Counted from the stretch's first letter, positions 29,030-37,500 are shown. The stretch is 41,049 nucleotides of DNA from BTQM01 sp036985875 (GCA_036985875.1 BTQM01000002.1:1-41049), one strand, 5' to 3'. Made by a program: numbers and translations. Notes: generated by a model not told the origin, from the letters alone.

Positions 29030-30985
29030 ATGAACAAAATATTAGGCATAGATCTGGGTACAACAAATTCGGCGATGGCGATCATAGAAGGAGGGGAGCC
29101 AAAAATAATAGAGAGCACGGAGGGCGCGCGAACCACCCCCTCCGTAATCGCGCTTTCTAAATCCGGAGAACGCTTAGCAGGTCTTCTAGCGAAAAGACAA
29201 GCAGTTACGAACCCTGAAAACACTCTGTCTGGCATTAAGCGTCTCATCGGACATAAGTTTGATGACAAAGCCGTACAGCGCGACAAGGAACATGCGTCGT
29301 TTACCATAGAGAAGAGTGACGATGGCGGTGTAAAGGTGAAGATGGGCGACAAACTATATCGTCCGGAAGAAATTTCCGCGATGCTTCTCCAGAAATTCAA
29401 ACAAGACGCGGAGGGTAAGCTCGGTGAGAAAATCACCGAAGCGGTTATCACCGTGCCTGCGTATTTTGATGATGCACAGAGAAAAGCAACGAAAGATGCC
29501 GGACATATCGCCGGATTTGACGTGAAGAGAATAATCAACGAGCCGACAGCGGCAGCGCTCGCGTACGGTTTTAATAAAAAGAAAAACGAGCAGATCGCGG
29601 TGTATGACTTCGGTGGCGGCACGTTTGATATTTCCATCCTTGAGGTCGGCGATGACGTAATCGAGGTCAAGTCAACCGACGGTGATTCCCATATGGGCGG
29701 GGAAGATATTGATCAGGAGGTCGTCCGCTGGATCGCGGACGAATTTAAAAAAGAGTCTGGCATTGACATCACAAAGGACGTACTCGCTCTGCAGCGGTTA
29801 AAAGAGGCGGCGGAAAAAGCAAAGCATGAGCTCTCAACTACCACCGAAACGGAAATAAATATTCCGTTCATCACCTCGGATGCTTCAGGACCCAAACACC
29901 TGCTCCTGAAGCTCACAAGGGCACAGCTTGAAGAACTTGCGCGAGTATACATAGAGAAATCCATTGAGATCACAAAAAGAGCGATTGACGCCTCGCCGTT
30001 TAGCGTCTCGGACATTGACGAGATCATCTTGGTAGGAGGACAGACGAGAATGCCCGCGATCATAGAGGCCGTGAAAAAGCTCTTTGGGAAAGAACCAAAC
30101 AAGTCCATCAACCCTGACGAAGTTGTCGCAATGGGTGCCGCGATACAAGCGGGAATACTGCAGGGAGACGTAAAGGATGTCCTCCTTCTTGACGTTATCC
30201 CTCTTTCTCTGGGAATTGAGACGATGGGCGGTGTTGCAACAAAATTGATCGAGAAAAATACAACCATCCCCGCGTCAAAATCGCAGATATTTTCAACGGC
30301 TGCGGACAATCAAACCTCCGTTGAGGTACATGTTGTGCAGGGAGAGAGACCCATGGCAACGGACAATAAGAGTTTGGGGAAGTTTATCCTGGACGGCGTT
30401 CCGCCCGCGCCGCGCGGCACTCCGCAGGTGGAGGTTTCATTTGATATTGACGCGAACGGGATACTGAACGTAAAAGCAAAAGATAAGATGAGTGGCAAAG
30501 AGCAGTCAATAAAAATAGAGGCGAGTAGCGGGCTTTCGGACGAAGATATTGAAAAAATGAAAGAAGATGCCTCGGCGCACGAAGAGGAAGACAAGAAAAA
30601 AAGGGAGTTAGCGGAACTAAAAAACATGGCACAACAACTTACATATACGGCAGAAAAGGCATTAAAAGACGCCGGCGACAAAGTTTCTGCAGACGTGAAG
30701 TTGTCGGTGGAAGAAAAGATCTCTCTCCTTAAAAAAGCAGCAGAAGTAAAAGAAGGCAAGGAGGTGGATCCGGAAGACATACGAAAGGCGTCGGAAGAGC
30801 TATCCACGGAGATGCAAAAAATAGGGGAAGCAATGAAGGCGGCGCAAGAGAACGAGTCGCACGGGAATGAAAAACAGGGCGAGAAACAGGCGGAAACTGG
30901 CAGTGAAGAGAAGGACACCAAGATAAAAGACGCGGAATACGAAGAGGGGGGTGGGGGCAAAGGTGAGGAAGACAAAAAAGCCTAG
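29030..30985 (+). CDS. dnaK: Chaperone DnaK (Hsp70)
   Basis: ATP-driven chaperone. The 651-aa protein has GIDLGTTNSAMAIIEGG at the N-terminus, VPAYFDDAQRKATKDAG, VYDFGGGTFDISILEVG, LVGGQTRMPAI and VDLDANG-type SFDIDANGILNVKAKDK in the substrate domain. The lid ends in an acidic, Gly-rich tail (YEEGGGGKGEEDKKA), not the DDDK-type tail. It is 42 nt after grpE. Confidence 0.97.
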   Translation: MNKILGIDLGTTNSAMAIIEGGEPKIIESTEGARTTPSVIALSKSGERLAGLLAKRQAVTNPENTLSGIKRLIGHKFDDKAVQRDKEHASFTIEKSDDGGVKVKMGDKLYRPEEISAMLLQKFKQDAEGKLGEKITEAVITVPAYFDDAQRKATKDAGHIAGFDVKRIINEPTAAALAYGFNKKKNEQIAVYDFGGGTFDISILEVGDDVIEVKSTDGDSHMGGEDIDQEVVRWIADEFKKESGIDITKDVLALQRLKEAAEKAKHELSTTTETEINIPFITSDASGPKHLLLKLTRAQLEELARVYIEKSIEITKRAIDASPFSVSDIDEIILVGGQTRMPAIIEAVKKLFGKEPNKSINPDEVVAMGAAIQAGILQGDVKDVLLLDVIPLSLGIETMGGVATKLIEKNTTIPASKSQIFSTAADNQTSVEVHVVQGERPMATDNKSLGKFILDGVPPAPRGTPQVEVSFDIDANGILNVKAKDKMSGKEQSIKIEASSGLSDEDIEKMKEDASAHEEEDKKKRELAELKNMAQQLTYTAEKALKDAGDKVSADVKLSVEEKISLLKKAAEVKEGKEVDPEDIRKASEELSTEMQKIGEAMKAAQENESHGNEKQGEKQAETGSEEKDTKIKDAEYEEGGGGKGEEDKKA

Positions 30986-31011
30986 GGCTTGTCTGGAGCA
31001 TGTCTAAAAAG

Positions 31012-31020
31012 TGATATACT
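31012..31020 (+). promoter_or_regulatory. Extended -10 box of dnaJ
   Basis: TGA-TATACT ends 9 nt before ATG 31030. dnaJ may therefore be transcribed on its own besides read-through from dnaK. Confidence 0.5.
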
Positions 31021-31029
31021 ATATCCGTT

Positions 31030-32091
31030 ATGACAAAAAATTATTACAACATTCTTGGCGTTAACAAGAAAGCGTCAAAAGAAGAAATAAAAAAAGCATT
31101 TCGCCGTCTTGCGCACAAACATCATCCGGACAAAAAAGGCGGTAACGAGGTTAAGTTCAAGGAGATCAACGAAGCATATCAGGTTCTATCCGATGACAAA
31201 AAAAGGACGGAGTATGATTCTTACGGACAGGTATTCGGCGGAAGTCCGTTCGGGGATGCATCAGGATTTGATCATTCCGGATTTCGCGGGGCCGGAGGGG
31301 GATTTGAGGATATTGATCTTGGGGATATTTTCAGCGAATTTTTTGGCGGAGGAAGAAGGAGCAGGGTAAAAAGAGGAAGAGATATATCGGTGGATTTGAA
31401 AATTTCCTTTGAGGAGTCCGTGTTCGGCACGGAAAGAAAGGTGCTGCTCAATAAAATTTCCACGTGCGGAACATGTCAGGGAAGTGGCGCAAAGACTGGC
31501 ACTTCTTTGAAAAAATGTGAGAAGTGTGGCGGAGGAGGAAGCGTGCGCGAGATGAAACGATCTATATTCGGCACGTTCACAAGCGTGGTGGAGTGTGGCG
31601 CGTGTCAAGGCGCAGGCGAAATTCCCAAAGAACCGTGCAAAGAGTGCATGGGTGCGGGCGTTCTAAAAAAACAAGAGGAGGTTACCATAAAGATCCCTGC
31701 AGGAATTGAAAATGGGGAGATGATAAGGCTCTCCGGTGGCGGAGAAGCGATACCAAGGGGTGTCGCGGGTGATTTGTACATAAAGATTTACGTAAGCACG
31801 CACCCCGTATTCAAGAGATCGGGCAACGATCTCCTTATGAACCTGAACATCAAGCTGACCGATGCCCTTCTGGGAAGCGAATACGCAATAACCACACTGG
31901 ATGGGAACCTGAAACTCAAAATCCCTAAAGGCACTCTCTTCGGCGAAACGCTCCGCATCAGAGGAAAAGGAATCCCAGTCGGCGGCAAGAAAAGAGGGGA
32001 CCTGCTTGTGAAACTCAATATAAAAATGCCAACCAAACTTTCGCGAAAGGCCGAGAAACTCATAAAAGAACTCGGGGGGGAAGGAGTGTAA
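31030..32091 (+). CDS. dnaJ: Chaperone DnaJ (Hsp40)
   Basis: Stimulates DnaK ATPase and delivers substrates. The 353-aa type I protein has a J domain with the HPD motif (HKHHPDKKGG), a Gly/Phe-rich segment (GGSPFGDASGFDHSG), four zinc-binding repeats (CGTCQGSG, CEKCGGGG, CGACQGAG, CKECMGAG) and the C-terminal substrate domains. All parts are present. Confidence 0.96.
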   Translation: MTKNYYNILGVNKKASKEEIKKAFRRLAHKHHPDKKGGNEVKFKEINEAYQVLSDDKKRTEYDSYGQVFGGSPFGDASGFDHSGFRGAGGGFEDIDLGDIFSEFFGGGRRSRVKRGRDISVDLKISFEESVFGTERKVLLNKISTCGTCQGSGAKTGTSLKKCEKCGGGGSVREMKRSIFGTFTSVVECGACQGAGEIPKEPCKECMGAGVLKKQEEVTIKIPAGIENGEMIRLSGGGEAIPRGVAGDLYIKIYVSTHPVFKRSGNDLLMNLNIKLTDALLGSEYAITTLDGNLKLKIPKGTLFGETLRIRGKGIPVGGKKRGDLLVKLNIKMPTKLSRKAEKLIKELGGEGV

Positions 32092-32135
32092 CTGCGAAAT
32101 CTCTCCTTGGTATTTCTTGATATATATATATCGAC

Positions 32136-32164
32136 TTGATATTTGAAGTAAGTAAGTGTATATT
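32136..32164 (+). promoter_or_regulatory. Promoter of the methyltransferase-like gene
   Basis: TTGATA (32136-32141), 17 nt, TATATT (32159-32164). The predicted leader of about 135 nt holds two hairpins and ends in GAGGGG 7 nt before the ATG. Confidence 0.65.
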
Positions 32165-32228
32165 CAATACAGTTTTGCATCATTGTCCTTTGAAAATATG
32201 GGCGACTGAGGCAAGTCTCAGAATAATG

Positions 32229-32252
32229 CCTGCCAGCCAGCAGGTTTGTTTT
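32229..32252 (+). terminator. Hairpin with T-rich tail in the leader of the 32306 gene
   Basis: CCTGC/GCAGG with a CAGCCA loop, followed by TTTGTTTT. A CTGAG/CTCAG hairpin lies just upstream (about 32207-32222). The stem is short. It may end dnaJ read-through or attenuate the next gene. Confidence 0.4.
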
Positions 32253-32305
32253 AGGTTTTCACATATCTAAACCGAGAGGCTAATAAAGGCAAAGAGGGGA
32301 AAACG

Positions 32306-33286
32306 ATGGACAAAATGAATTTCAAACCCAAAAATTCGATAACAAATTACCGGACCTTTCGCCCTCGATACGAAATAAATCGATGGCCATATCTTCTTGC
32401 CTTGCCCATAATGTGGGCATTGACACTGTGGGTACTGATGAAAAAAGGCGCATTGAAAATATTCAGGAAAAAGCCACACATTAACAGCTTTTGGTTTGAT
32501 GGATTAGGGCTTACGTGCAGGGCAATCAAGGAAGGTACCGCTTCGTGGAAAGCACTTGATATCATTTACAATTATCGTTTCCGTCAAAAAGCGGGCTTGA
32601 GAGGGTTCGCGGACGATTTTTGGATAGGAATAATAAACGCTCAAGCAGTCAGAAACAGGCTCAGGCTTGTAAAATATGAGCTTGAAAAGATAGTAGGAGA
32701 GTTTGCTGATTCCAAGATTGTAAAGCTTCCTCCGTGCTTGAAGAACAGGAACAGAATAGCAACGAAAGAAGTAAGAATTTTGTCACTTGGTTCGGGGTCG
32801 GCTCAAGGCATCATTGAGCTTATGACAGAGTTAAAGCCGAGGGGGATAATCATTAAGGCGTTTTTGCTTGATTTGGATCAATCCGCTCTGGAGTATGCCC
32901 AAAAACTCGCAAGGAAGTACGGCGTTGCTGACCAAATTGAAGTATCCTGTACCAAGATAAGTGCAGTAATGTCGGTAGCAGAGAGTTTTAAGCCACATAT
33001 AATTGAGATGTTGGGGCTCCTGGATTACATACCCGAAAAGAAAGCAGTGCGCCTTGTCAGGAAAATACATGACGCACTGCCCAAAAGTGGGGTATTTCTC
33101 ACATGCAATATCCGCCATAATCCTGAGCAATTTTTCCTGGGTATTGTCATCAACTGGTGGATGATTTACAGAACACCAAAAGAATTTGAGGGTATAATAT
33201 CCAAGGGCGGTTTTGGGACTTACAAACTTATTTATGAGCCCCTTAACGTCCACGGCATCGCTATTGCAAGAAAATCCATTGGTTAA
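32306..33286 (+). CDS. Putative class I SAM-dependent methyltransferase with an N-terminal membrane segment
   Basis: The 326-aa protein has one hydrophobic helix near residues 28-45 (YLLALPIMWALTLWVL), then a helical region and a Rossmann-type domain: motif I VRILSLGSGSAQGII (about 155-169), an acidic motif II LLDLDQSALEYAQ, and a motif IV-like IIEMLGLLDYIPEKKAVRLV. This layout fits a SAM-binding methyltransferase; the substrate is unknown. The nearest relatives by pattern are large methyltransferases that act on small acids or lipids. A GAGGGG Shine-Dalgarno supports the start. It directly precedes the two histidine kinases. Confidence 0.6.
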   Translation: MDKMNFKPKNSITNYRTFRPRYEINRWPYLLALPIMWALTLWVLMKKGALKIFRKKPHINSFWFDGLGLTCRAIKEGTASWKALDIIYNYRFRQKAGLRGFADDFWIGIINAQAVRNRLRLVKYELEKIVGEFADSKIVKLPPCLKNRNRIATKEVRILSLGSGSAQGIIELMTELKPRGIIIKAFLLDLDQSALEYAQKLARKYGVADQIEVSCTKISAVMSVAESFKPHIIEMLGLLDYIPEKKAVRLVRKIHDALPKSGVFLTCNIRHNPEQFFLGIVINWWMIYRTPKEFEGIISKGGFGTYKLIYEPLNVHGIAIARKSIG

Positions 33287-33305
33287 AACCAATTGGTTAA
33301 AACCG
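33278..33305 (+). repeat. Tandem 14-bp repeat at the methyltransferase stop
   Basis: ATTGGTTAAAACCA followed by ATTGGTTAAAACCG. The first unit includes the stop codon. ATTGGTT-AA-AACCAAT inside it is also a short palindrome. Confidence 0.6.
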
Positions 33306-33355
33306 AGGGTTTGCTATAATGTTTGTAAGAACAGTATGGCAACCCTTGGTTTTTT
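33299..33355 (+). terminator. Imperfect terminator whose loop carries the kinase promoter
   Basis: AAAACCGAGGGTTTGC (33299-33314) pairs with GCAACCCTTGGTTTT (33339-33353), with one mismatch and one bulge, followed by more Ts. The loop of about 24 nt contains the next promoter (TATAAT 33315-33320). Confidence 0.5.
33312..33320 (+). promoter_or_regulatory. Extended -10 box for the kinase pair
   Basis: TGC-TATAAT, about 60 nt before the first kinase. Transcripts starting here lack the left arm of the surrounding inverted repeat, so they would escape the terminator. Confidence 0.6.
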
Positions 33356-33381
33356 GTATGTCTTTTTACTAAATAACAACA

Positions 33382-34998
33382 ATGAGCTTTTACGCAATAT
33401 CAGCACTGGCAAATGCAATTACGAGCTTGATTTTGGGCGCGCTAGTGCTCTCAAGAAATGTAAAAAACAAGGTGAATATAACATTTGCTCTATTCACGCT
33501 CGCGATAACTGTATGGAGTATCGGATATTTCTTTTGGCAAATAGCGCTTACGGCACCAGGGGCATTGCTATGGAGTAAAATTTTTATGGCCGCCGCTATT
33601 TTTATTCCCATCTTTTATTTTCATTTCACCGTAACGTTTTTGGGCATAGAAAAAACTCAGAAAATATTTGTGTGGATAGCATATATCCTCGGTCTCTTCT
33701 TTTTCATACTAAATTTTACTCCCTATTTCATAGCAAGTGTTACACCAAAGCTTTCTTTTGCGTTTTGGCCAAATCCAGGTATTTTTTATCATTCGTTTTT
33801 AGCAGCATGGTTTTTATATGTAGTCTACACAACATATCTGCTCTATAAAGAATTTCGCACGAAAAAAAGCACGCGACATGATCAACTAAAATACATACTT
33901 ATCGGTATGGTTGTCGGCTATCTCGGCGGTATTACAAATTATTTTCTCTGGTATGACATACCAATACCTCCAGTAGGCAACATTCTTGTCTCAGTGTATG
34001 TCATTATGGTTGCCTATGCTATTTTGAGACACCATCTCTTCAGCATTAAGGTCATCGCCACCGAGCTTCTTATCATCTCTTTATGGGTACTCATTTTCAT
34101 AAGAACGCTCCTTTCCGAGACACTGTGGGAGCAGCTGCTCAATGGAAGCCTTCTTGTGTCCATGATGGTCCTAGGCGTATTTCTTATCCAAAGCGTCATC
34201 AGAGAAGCAAAAACGCGAGAAAAGATCGAGCACCTCGCGAAACAGCTCAAAGGGGAGAATAAGCGGTTGCGCGAGCTAAGTCGACAAAAATCAGAATTCG
34301 TTTCAATCGCCTCACATCAGCTAAAGACACCACTTACCGCCATCAAAGGATACGCCTCTATGCTCCTTGAAGGGTCATTTGGTGCGCTGACGGAGGCTAT
34401 ACGAGAAGCGGTTGAAAAAATTTACCGTTCAAGCCAGTCGCTTGTGGTAATCGTTGACGATTTTCTTATAGCATCCAATATCGAGCACGGACAAATACAA
34501 TATAGATTCAACACCGTGAAATTAAAAAACCTCGTGGAAGAAGTCGTGAGTAACTTGACATCTCCTGCCAAAAAAAAGGGGCTGGCGATTAACGTCCAGG
34601 CCGAAGATGGGGATAGCTACAGCGTGATGGCGGATCATGGCAAAATAAAACAAGTACTGCACAGTATTATACATAATGCGATCAACTATACGGGGAAAGG
34701 GTTCGTCAATGTATCGCTTTCAAAAAATAAAGAAAGCGGCAAGATAAGAATCGCCGTGTCTGATAGCGGAGCAGGTATACGCAAAGACATAATGCCGCGA
34801 CAAAAGGTCACTAGGCAACACGAAGTGCGGCTTGGTCCAGATTTGGAGCTCTACGCCGCAAAAGAGATCATCAAAGCACATGGAGGAAATATCTGGGTGG
34901 ACTCAAGAGGAGAAGGACGCGGCTCAACGTTTTTTATAGAACTCGCCGGAGTTAAGCCACGTTCTGTGGTAGGCAATATAAAACGTCACGCAAAATAA
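33382..34998 (+). CDS. Membrane histidine kinase 1: His present, ATP-lid G2 box degenerate
   Basis: The 538-aa protein has an N-terminal region of 7-9 transmembrane helices (about 1-275) of the 7TM histidine-kinase type, a coiled linker, a HisKA domain with phospho-acceptor His312 in EFVSIASHQLKTPL, and a HATPase domain. In the latter the N box (HNAINYTG) and G1 box (VSDSGAGI) are kept. The G2 box, normally GxGLGL, reads G485-P-D-L-E-L490, and the F box is replaced by DIMPRQKV. The ATP lid is therefore probably non-functional, while the His can still accept phosphate. A near-identical DHp stretch is found in the following kinase. No response regulator is in the window. Confidence 0.85.
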   Translation: MSFYAISALANAITSLILGALVLSRNVKNKVNITFALFTLAITVWSIGYFFWQIALTAPGALLWSKIFMAAAIFIPIFYFHFTVTFLGIEKTQKIFVWIAYILGLFFFILNFTPYFIASVTPKLSFAFWPNPGIFYHSFLAAWFLYVVYTTYLLYKEFRTKKSTRHDQLKYILIGMVVGYLGGITNYFLWYDIPIPPVGNILVSVYVIMVAYAILRHHLFSIKVIATELLIISLWVLIFIRTLLSETLWEQLLNGSLLVSMMVLGVFLIQSVIREAKTREKIEHLAKQLKGENKRLRELSRQKSEFVSIASHQLKTPLTAIKGYASMLLEGSFGALTEAIREAVEKIYRSSQSLVVIVDDFLIASNIEHGQIQYRFNTVKLKNLVEEVVSNLTSPAKKKGLAINVQAEDGDSYSVMADHGKIKQVLHSIIHNAINYTGKGFVNVSLSKNKESGKIRIAVSDSGAGIRKDIMPRQKVTRQHEVRLGPDLELYAAKEIIKAHGGNIWVDSRGEGRGSTFFIELAGVKPRSVVGNIKRHAK

Positions 34999-35015
34999 TA
35001 TATTACAAAATAATC

Positions 35016-36101
35016 ATGGAACTGTTCAGCAACATTGCATTCCCCGCGCTCCTGCCTTCATTCGGAGTTTTCAATCTCACCTGGCTAGGAGCAACAGTAG
35101 CACTACTTGCCTTAGGCGCACTAGGATACCTAATAATTAAATATAGGTCAGGGAACTTCCAACTTATAACAACGGGGTTGTTTGCTTTGCTGATATCATT
35201 AACGCTTTTGTTTGAAATACTTTTCTCTCGCACACTTGACGGCATCATTATGAAAACTGTGATTTTTGCCTTGGTCGCATTCACAAGTATTTTTCTCATT
35301 AGAAGCATACGGCATGAAACAGAGAGCAAGGAAGAAGTGGAGGGCCTCGTCCAAGACCTTGCGGAGGCGCACAAGGATCTGCAGGCGCTTGACGAGAGAA
35401 AATCAGAATTTGTTGCAACCGCGGCAAGCAGCCTAAAGACACCACTTACCGCCATCAAAGGATACGCCTCTATGCTCCTTGAAGGGTCCTTCGGCGAATT
35501 GTCTAGCCGCGTGCAAGTGGCAATTGAGAGAATATTCCAATCAAGCCAAGGATTGGTAGTCATCATCGAAGATTTGACAGACATACTGAAGATCGAGAGT
35601 GGGGAAATAGCCTATAAGTTCTCCAGAGTAGATATGAGAAAGTTGGTTCAGGGCGTAGTGGATGATATGGCTATCTCCGCGAGGAAAGCGGGCATCGCAA
35701 TAAGTTTTGACTCTGACAAGAATGAGGATTATTACACTAACATTGATGTGGGGAAAATAAAACAGGTTATATTCAACCTTGCGGATAATGCAGTAAAATA
35801 TACGCCTCATGGATCTATACAAATATCACTATTGAAAGACACGGCAAACGGCGTCATAATCCTTAAAATTTCCGATTCCGGGATCGGAATGAGCAAGGGA
35901 ACCATCAAGAAAATTTTTCAAAAATTCAGCAGGGCAGAAGAAGCAAGCAAATTCCATACCGCAGGATCAGGATTGGGACTCTATATCGTGCGAGAGATCC
36001 TCAAAAAGCACGGCGGGCATGTATGGGCAGAGTCTGCCGGCACGAGCAAAGGATCAACCTTCTATGTAGCGCTTAAGGAGCAGAGGCTTGGTGCACGGTA
36101 A
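35016..36101 (+). CDS. Membrane histidine kinase 2: catalytic domain intact, phospho-acceptor His replaced by Ser
   Basis: The 361-aa protein has three or four N-terminal transmembrane helices (about 20-105), a coiled linker (EVEGLVQDLAEAHKDLQALD), a HisKA-type helix pair and a complete HATPase domain: N box NLADNAVKYTPHG, G1 ISDSGIGM, F box IFQKFSRAEE, G2 GSGLGLYIVRE. In the H box, EFVATAASSLKTPL, Ser138 stands where kinase 1 has His312; no His occurs in the motif. By itself it cannot autophosphorylate on the usual residue. It follows kinase 1 by 17 nt and shares a 56-bp identical DNA tract with it, so the two are likely co-transcribed and may heterodimerise. Confidence 0.85.
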   Translation: MELFSNIAFPALLPSFGVFNLTWLGATVALLALGALGYLIIKYRSGNFQLITTGLFALLISLTLLFEILFSRTLDGIIMKTVIFALVAFTSIFLIRSIRHETESKEEVEGLVQDLAEAHKDLQALDERKSEFVATAASSLKTPLTAIKGYASMLLEGSFGELSSRVQVAIERIFQSSQGLVVIIEDLTDILKIESGEIAYKFSRVDMRKLVQGVVDDMAISARKAGIAISFDSDKNEDYYTNIDVGKIKQVIFNLADNAVKYTPHGSIQISLLKDTANGVIILKISDSGIGMSKGTIKKIFQKFSRAEEASKFHTAGSGLGLYIVREILKKHGGHVWAESAGTSKGSTFYVALKEQRLGAR

Positions 36102-36175
36102 GCAACTTGATTTTTAAGTATATTGATAGTATTCTGCTTTCAGAATATGTTTGCGTCCAAAAACGAGGTGTCATT

Positions 36176-36304
36176 ATGATTGAATTGGGGATAGAAATTG
36201 CGCTTATGGTACTTGTACTATGCACAATAATTTTTCATCTCTCCACTATCAGTATGCAGAGAGATCTATGTGATTTAAAGAACAGGGGGTGTCTTTATAA
36301 ATAG
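36176..36304 (+). CDS. Small single-helix membrane protein, 42 aa
   Basis: One transmembrane helix (IEIALMVLVLCTIIFHL) with a charged, Cys-containing tail (DLCDLKNRGCLYK). GAGGTG lies 7 nt before the ATG, and an extended -10 TGA-TAGTAT lies at 36124-36132. It could be a toxin-like or regulatory small protein; function unknown. Confidence 0.5.
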   Translation: MIELGIEIALMVLVLCTIIFHLSTISMQRDLCDLKNRGCLYK

Positions 36305-36311
36305 CGTCACC

Positions 36312-36407
36312 ATGGCACGTTTCCTGAAATGCATGATCTGGGGGTTCGTTGTCATATTATGTTCATCCTTTGCCCTCGTATACCTACTCGTATATCTGAT
36401 GGCATAA
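36312..36407 (+). CDS. Tiny membrane protein, 31 aa
   Basis: Found by hand translation: MARFLKCMIWGFVVILCSSF then a second hydrophobic stretch up to the TAA at 36405-36407. It begins 8 nt after the previous small gene, has a positively charged N-terminus and is almost wholly hydrophobic after it. No Shine-Dalgarno sequence; translational coupling is possible. A strong terminator follows 17 nt later, which supports a short two-gene unit. Confidence 0.4.
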   Translation: MARFLKCMIWGFVVILCSSFALVYLLVYLMA

Positions 36408-36423
36408 CTCAAACCAAAATACC

Positions 36424-36451
36424 AAAAGCTCTGCCGCGCGCGGGGCTTTTT
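36424..36451 (+). terminator. Terminator after the two small membrane genes
   Basis: AAAAGCTCTGC and GCGGGGCTTTT form an 11-bp stem (two G-U pairs) with a CGCGC loop and a T5 run. Confidence 0.75.
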
Positions 36452-36495
36452 ACTTACCTATTTTCTATTATCTGTTAGGCGCACCTTGCGGTCAC

Positions 36496-36524
36496 TTCAC
36501 AATCAGTAGATTATATGCTATAGT
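36496..36524 (+). promoter_or_regulatory. Promoter of the lytic transglycosylase gene
   Basis: TTCACA (36496-36501), 17 nt, TGC-TATAGT (36516-36524). The leader is about 35 nt and carries GGAGG 7 nt before the ATG. Confidence 0.65.
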
Positions 36525-36565
36525 CTTAGCTAGACCATATACACCCTTAGAAATGGAGGTAAGCC

Positions 36566-37450
36566 ATGAAACGCACTATTTGTTTTGGTATCGCCCTCAT
36601 ATTTCTGGGGGTAATGTTGAACGTTAACATCCCATACGGGAACACGGAGAAAGATAGCTCCGCAAAGCATAGATGCCATGTTCCGCCAAAGTACCGATCG
36701 CAACACCGGAAACTTATGAGGAAACTTTCCCAAGGGATCAAGGGTGAGTTCGCTATTGATCCTGAGTTTGTAAAGCGCGTCCTCTGTGACCCCAGACTGA
36801 AAGTGTATCTGACGGCAAAAAGGCCCAAAGGGAAGAAAGGGGTGCGACGACTTAAAGCTGACTACAGAAAAAATGTGTTGAGCAAAAAGTCCGTTGCGGA
36901 CGGTAAGGAATACATTGATGCGCATAAAGATTACTTTGTACGCGCGCAAAAAATGTATGGCGTAGATCCCTACATCATAACTGCCATCATCCGCGCAGAA
37001 AGTAATTATGGCAAAAATCTCGGGGAGAGGCTTGTGATAAATTCTCTTTACAGACTCTACATGGTTCCTCCGAAAACAAAGAAGATCAATTGGAGAAACT
37101 TTGCACTGAAGCAACTGAAGCATCTTCTGCATCTTGCGCAGAAGAATAACCGAGACGTGTTTTCCATTAAAGGATCCTGGGCCGGTGCACTCGGTCTTCC
37201 GCAATTCATTCCCTCTTCATATAACACGTATGCTGTTGATGGGAACGGAGACGGCGTGGTAGATCTTTTCCATCACCCTGATGCGATCATGAGTGTTGCA
37301 CACTACCTCAAAGAGAATCGTTGGGGGAAAGACAGTAAAAGACGCGTCCTTTTGCGGTACAATAATGCAACTTTCTACGTTAATCTCGTGCTTAAGTTTC
37401 GAAAAAAACTTAAGGCATACTACGAAAAAAACGCCTCAGAGGCGTTGTAG
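36566..37450 (+). CDS. MltB-type lytic transglycosylase
   Basis: Secreted muramidase-like enzyme expected to cleave peptidoglycan glycan strands. The 294-aa protein has a signal peptide (about 1-25), then the SLT_2/MltB domain with catalytic Glu145 in IIRAESNYGKNLGE, INSLYRLYMVPP, and the family-typical GSWAGALGLPQFIPSSY followed by DGNGDGVVDLFHHPDAI and SVAHYLKENRWG. The Asp-rich loop may bind calcium. It is somewhat shorter than E. coli MltB and lacks a lipobox Cys. Confidence 0.85.
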   Translation: MKRTICFGIALIFLGVMLNVNIPYGNTEKDSSAKHRCHVPPKYRSQHRKLMRKLSQGIKGEFAIDPEFVKRVLCDPRLKVYLTAKRPKGKKGVRRLKADYRKNVLSKKSVADGKEYIDAHKDYFVRAQKMYGVDPYIITAIIRAESNYGKNLGERLVINSLYRLYMVPPKTKKINWRNFALKQLKHLLHLAQKNNRDVFSIKGSWAGALGLPQFIPSSYNTYAVDGNGDGVVDLFHHPDAIMSVAHYLKENRWGKDSKRRVLLRYNNATFYVNLVLKFRKKLKAYYEKNASEAL

Positions 37451-37472
37451 CCCCGCTAAAGGCGGGGTTTTT
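37391..37472 (+). terminator. Three consecutive hairpins at the end of the transglycosylase gene
   Basis: CTTAAGTTT/AAACTTAAG (37391-37414) and AACGCCT/AGGCGTT (37430-37446) lie in the last codons. CCCCGC/GCGGGG (37451-37467) with a T5 run is the actual terminator, starting at the stop codon. Confidence 0.75.
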
Positions 37473-37500
37473 CTTTCAAATCAAGTGGGTTTTGATGATC

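Noticed and set aside
30310..30975. 221-codon Ser-rich frame antisense to dnaK
   Set aside because: Low-complexity Ser/Phe translation is the usual shadow of a Lys/Glu-rich gene on the other strand.
33213..33578. 121-codon plus-strand frame across the kinase start
   Set aside because: It overlaps the methyltransferase end and kinase 1 in another frame, and its translation has no family pattern.
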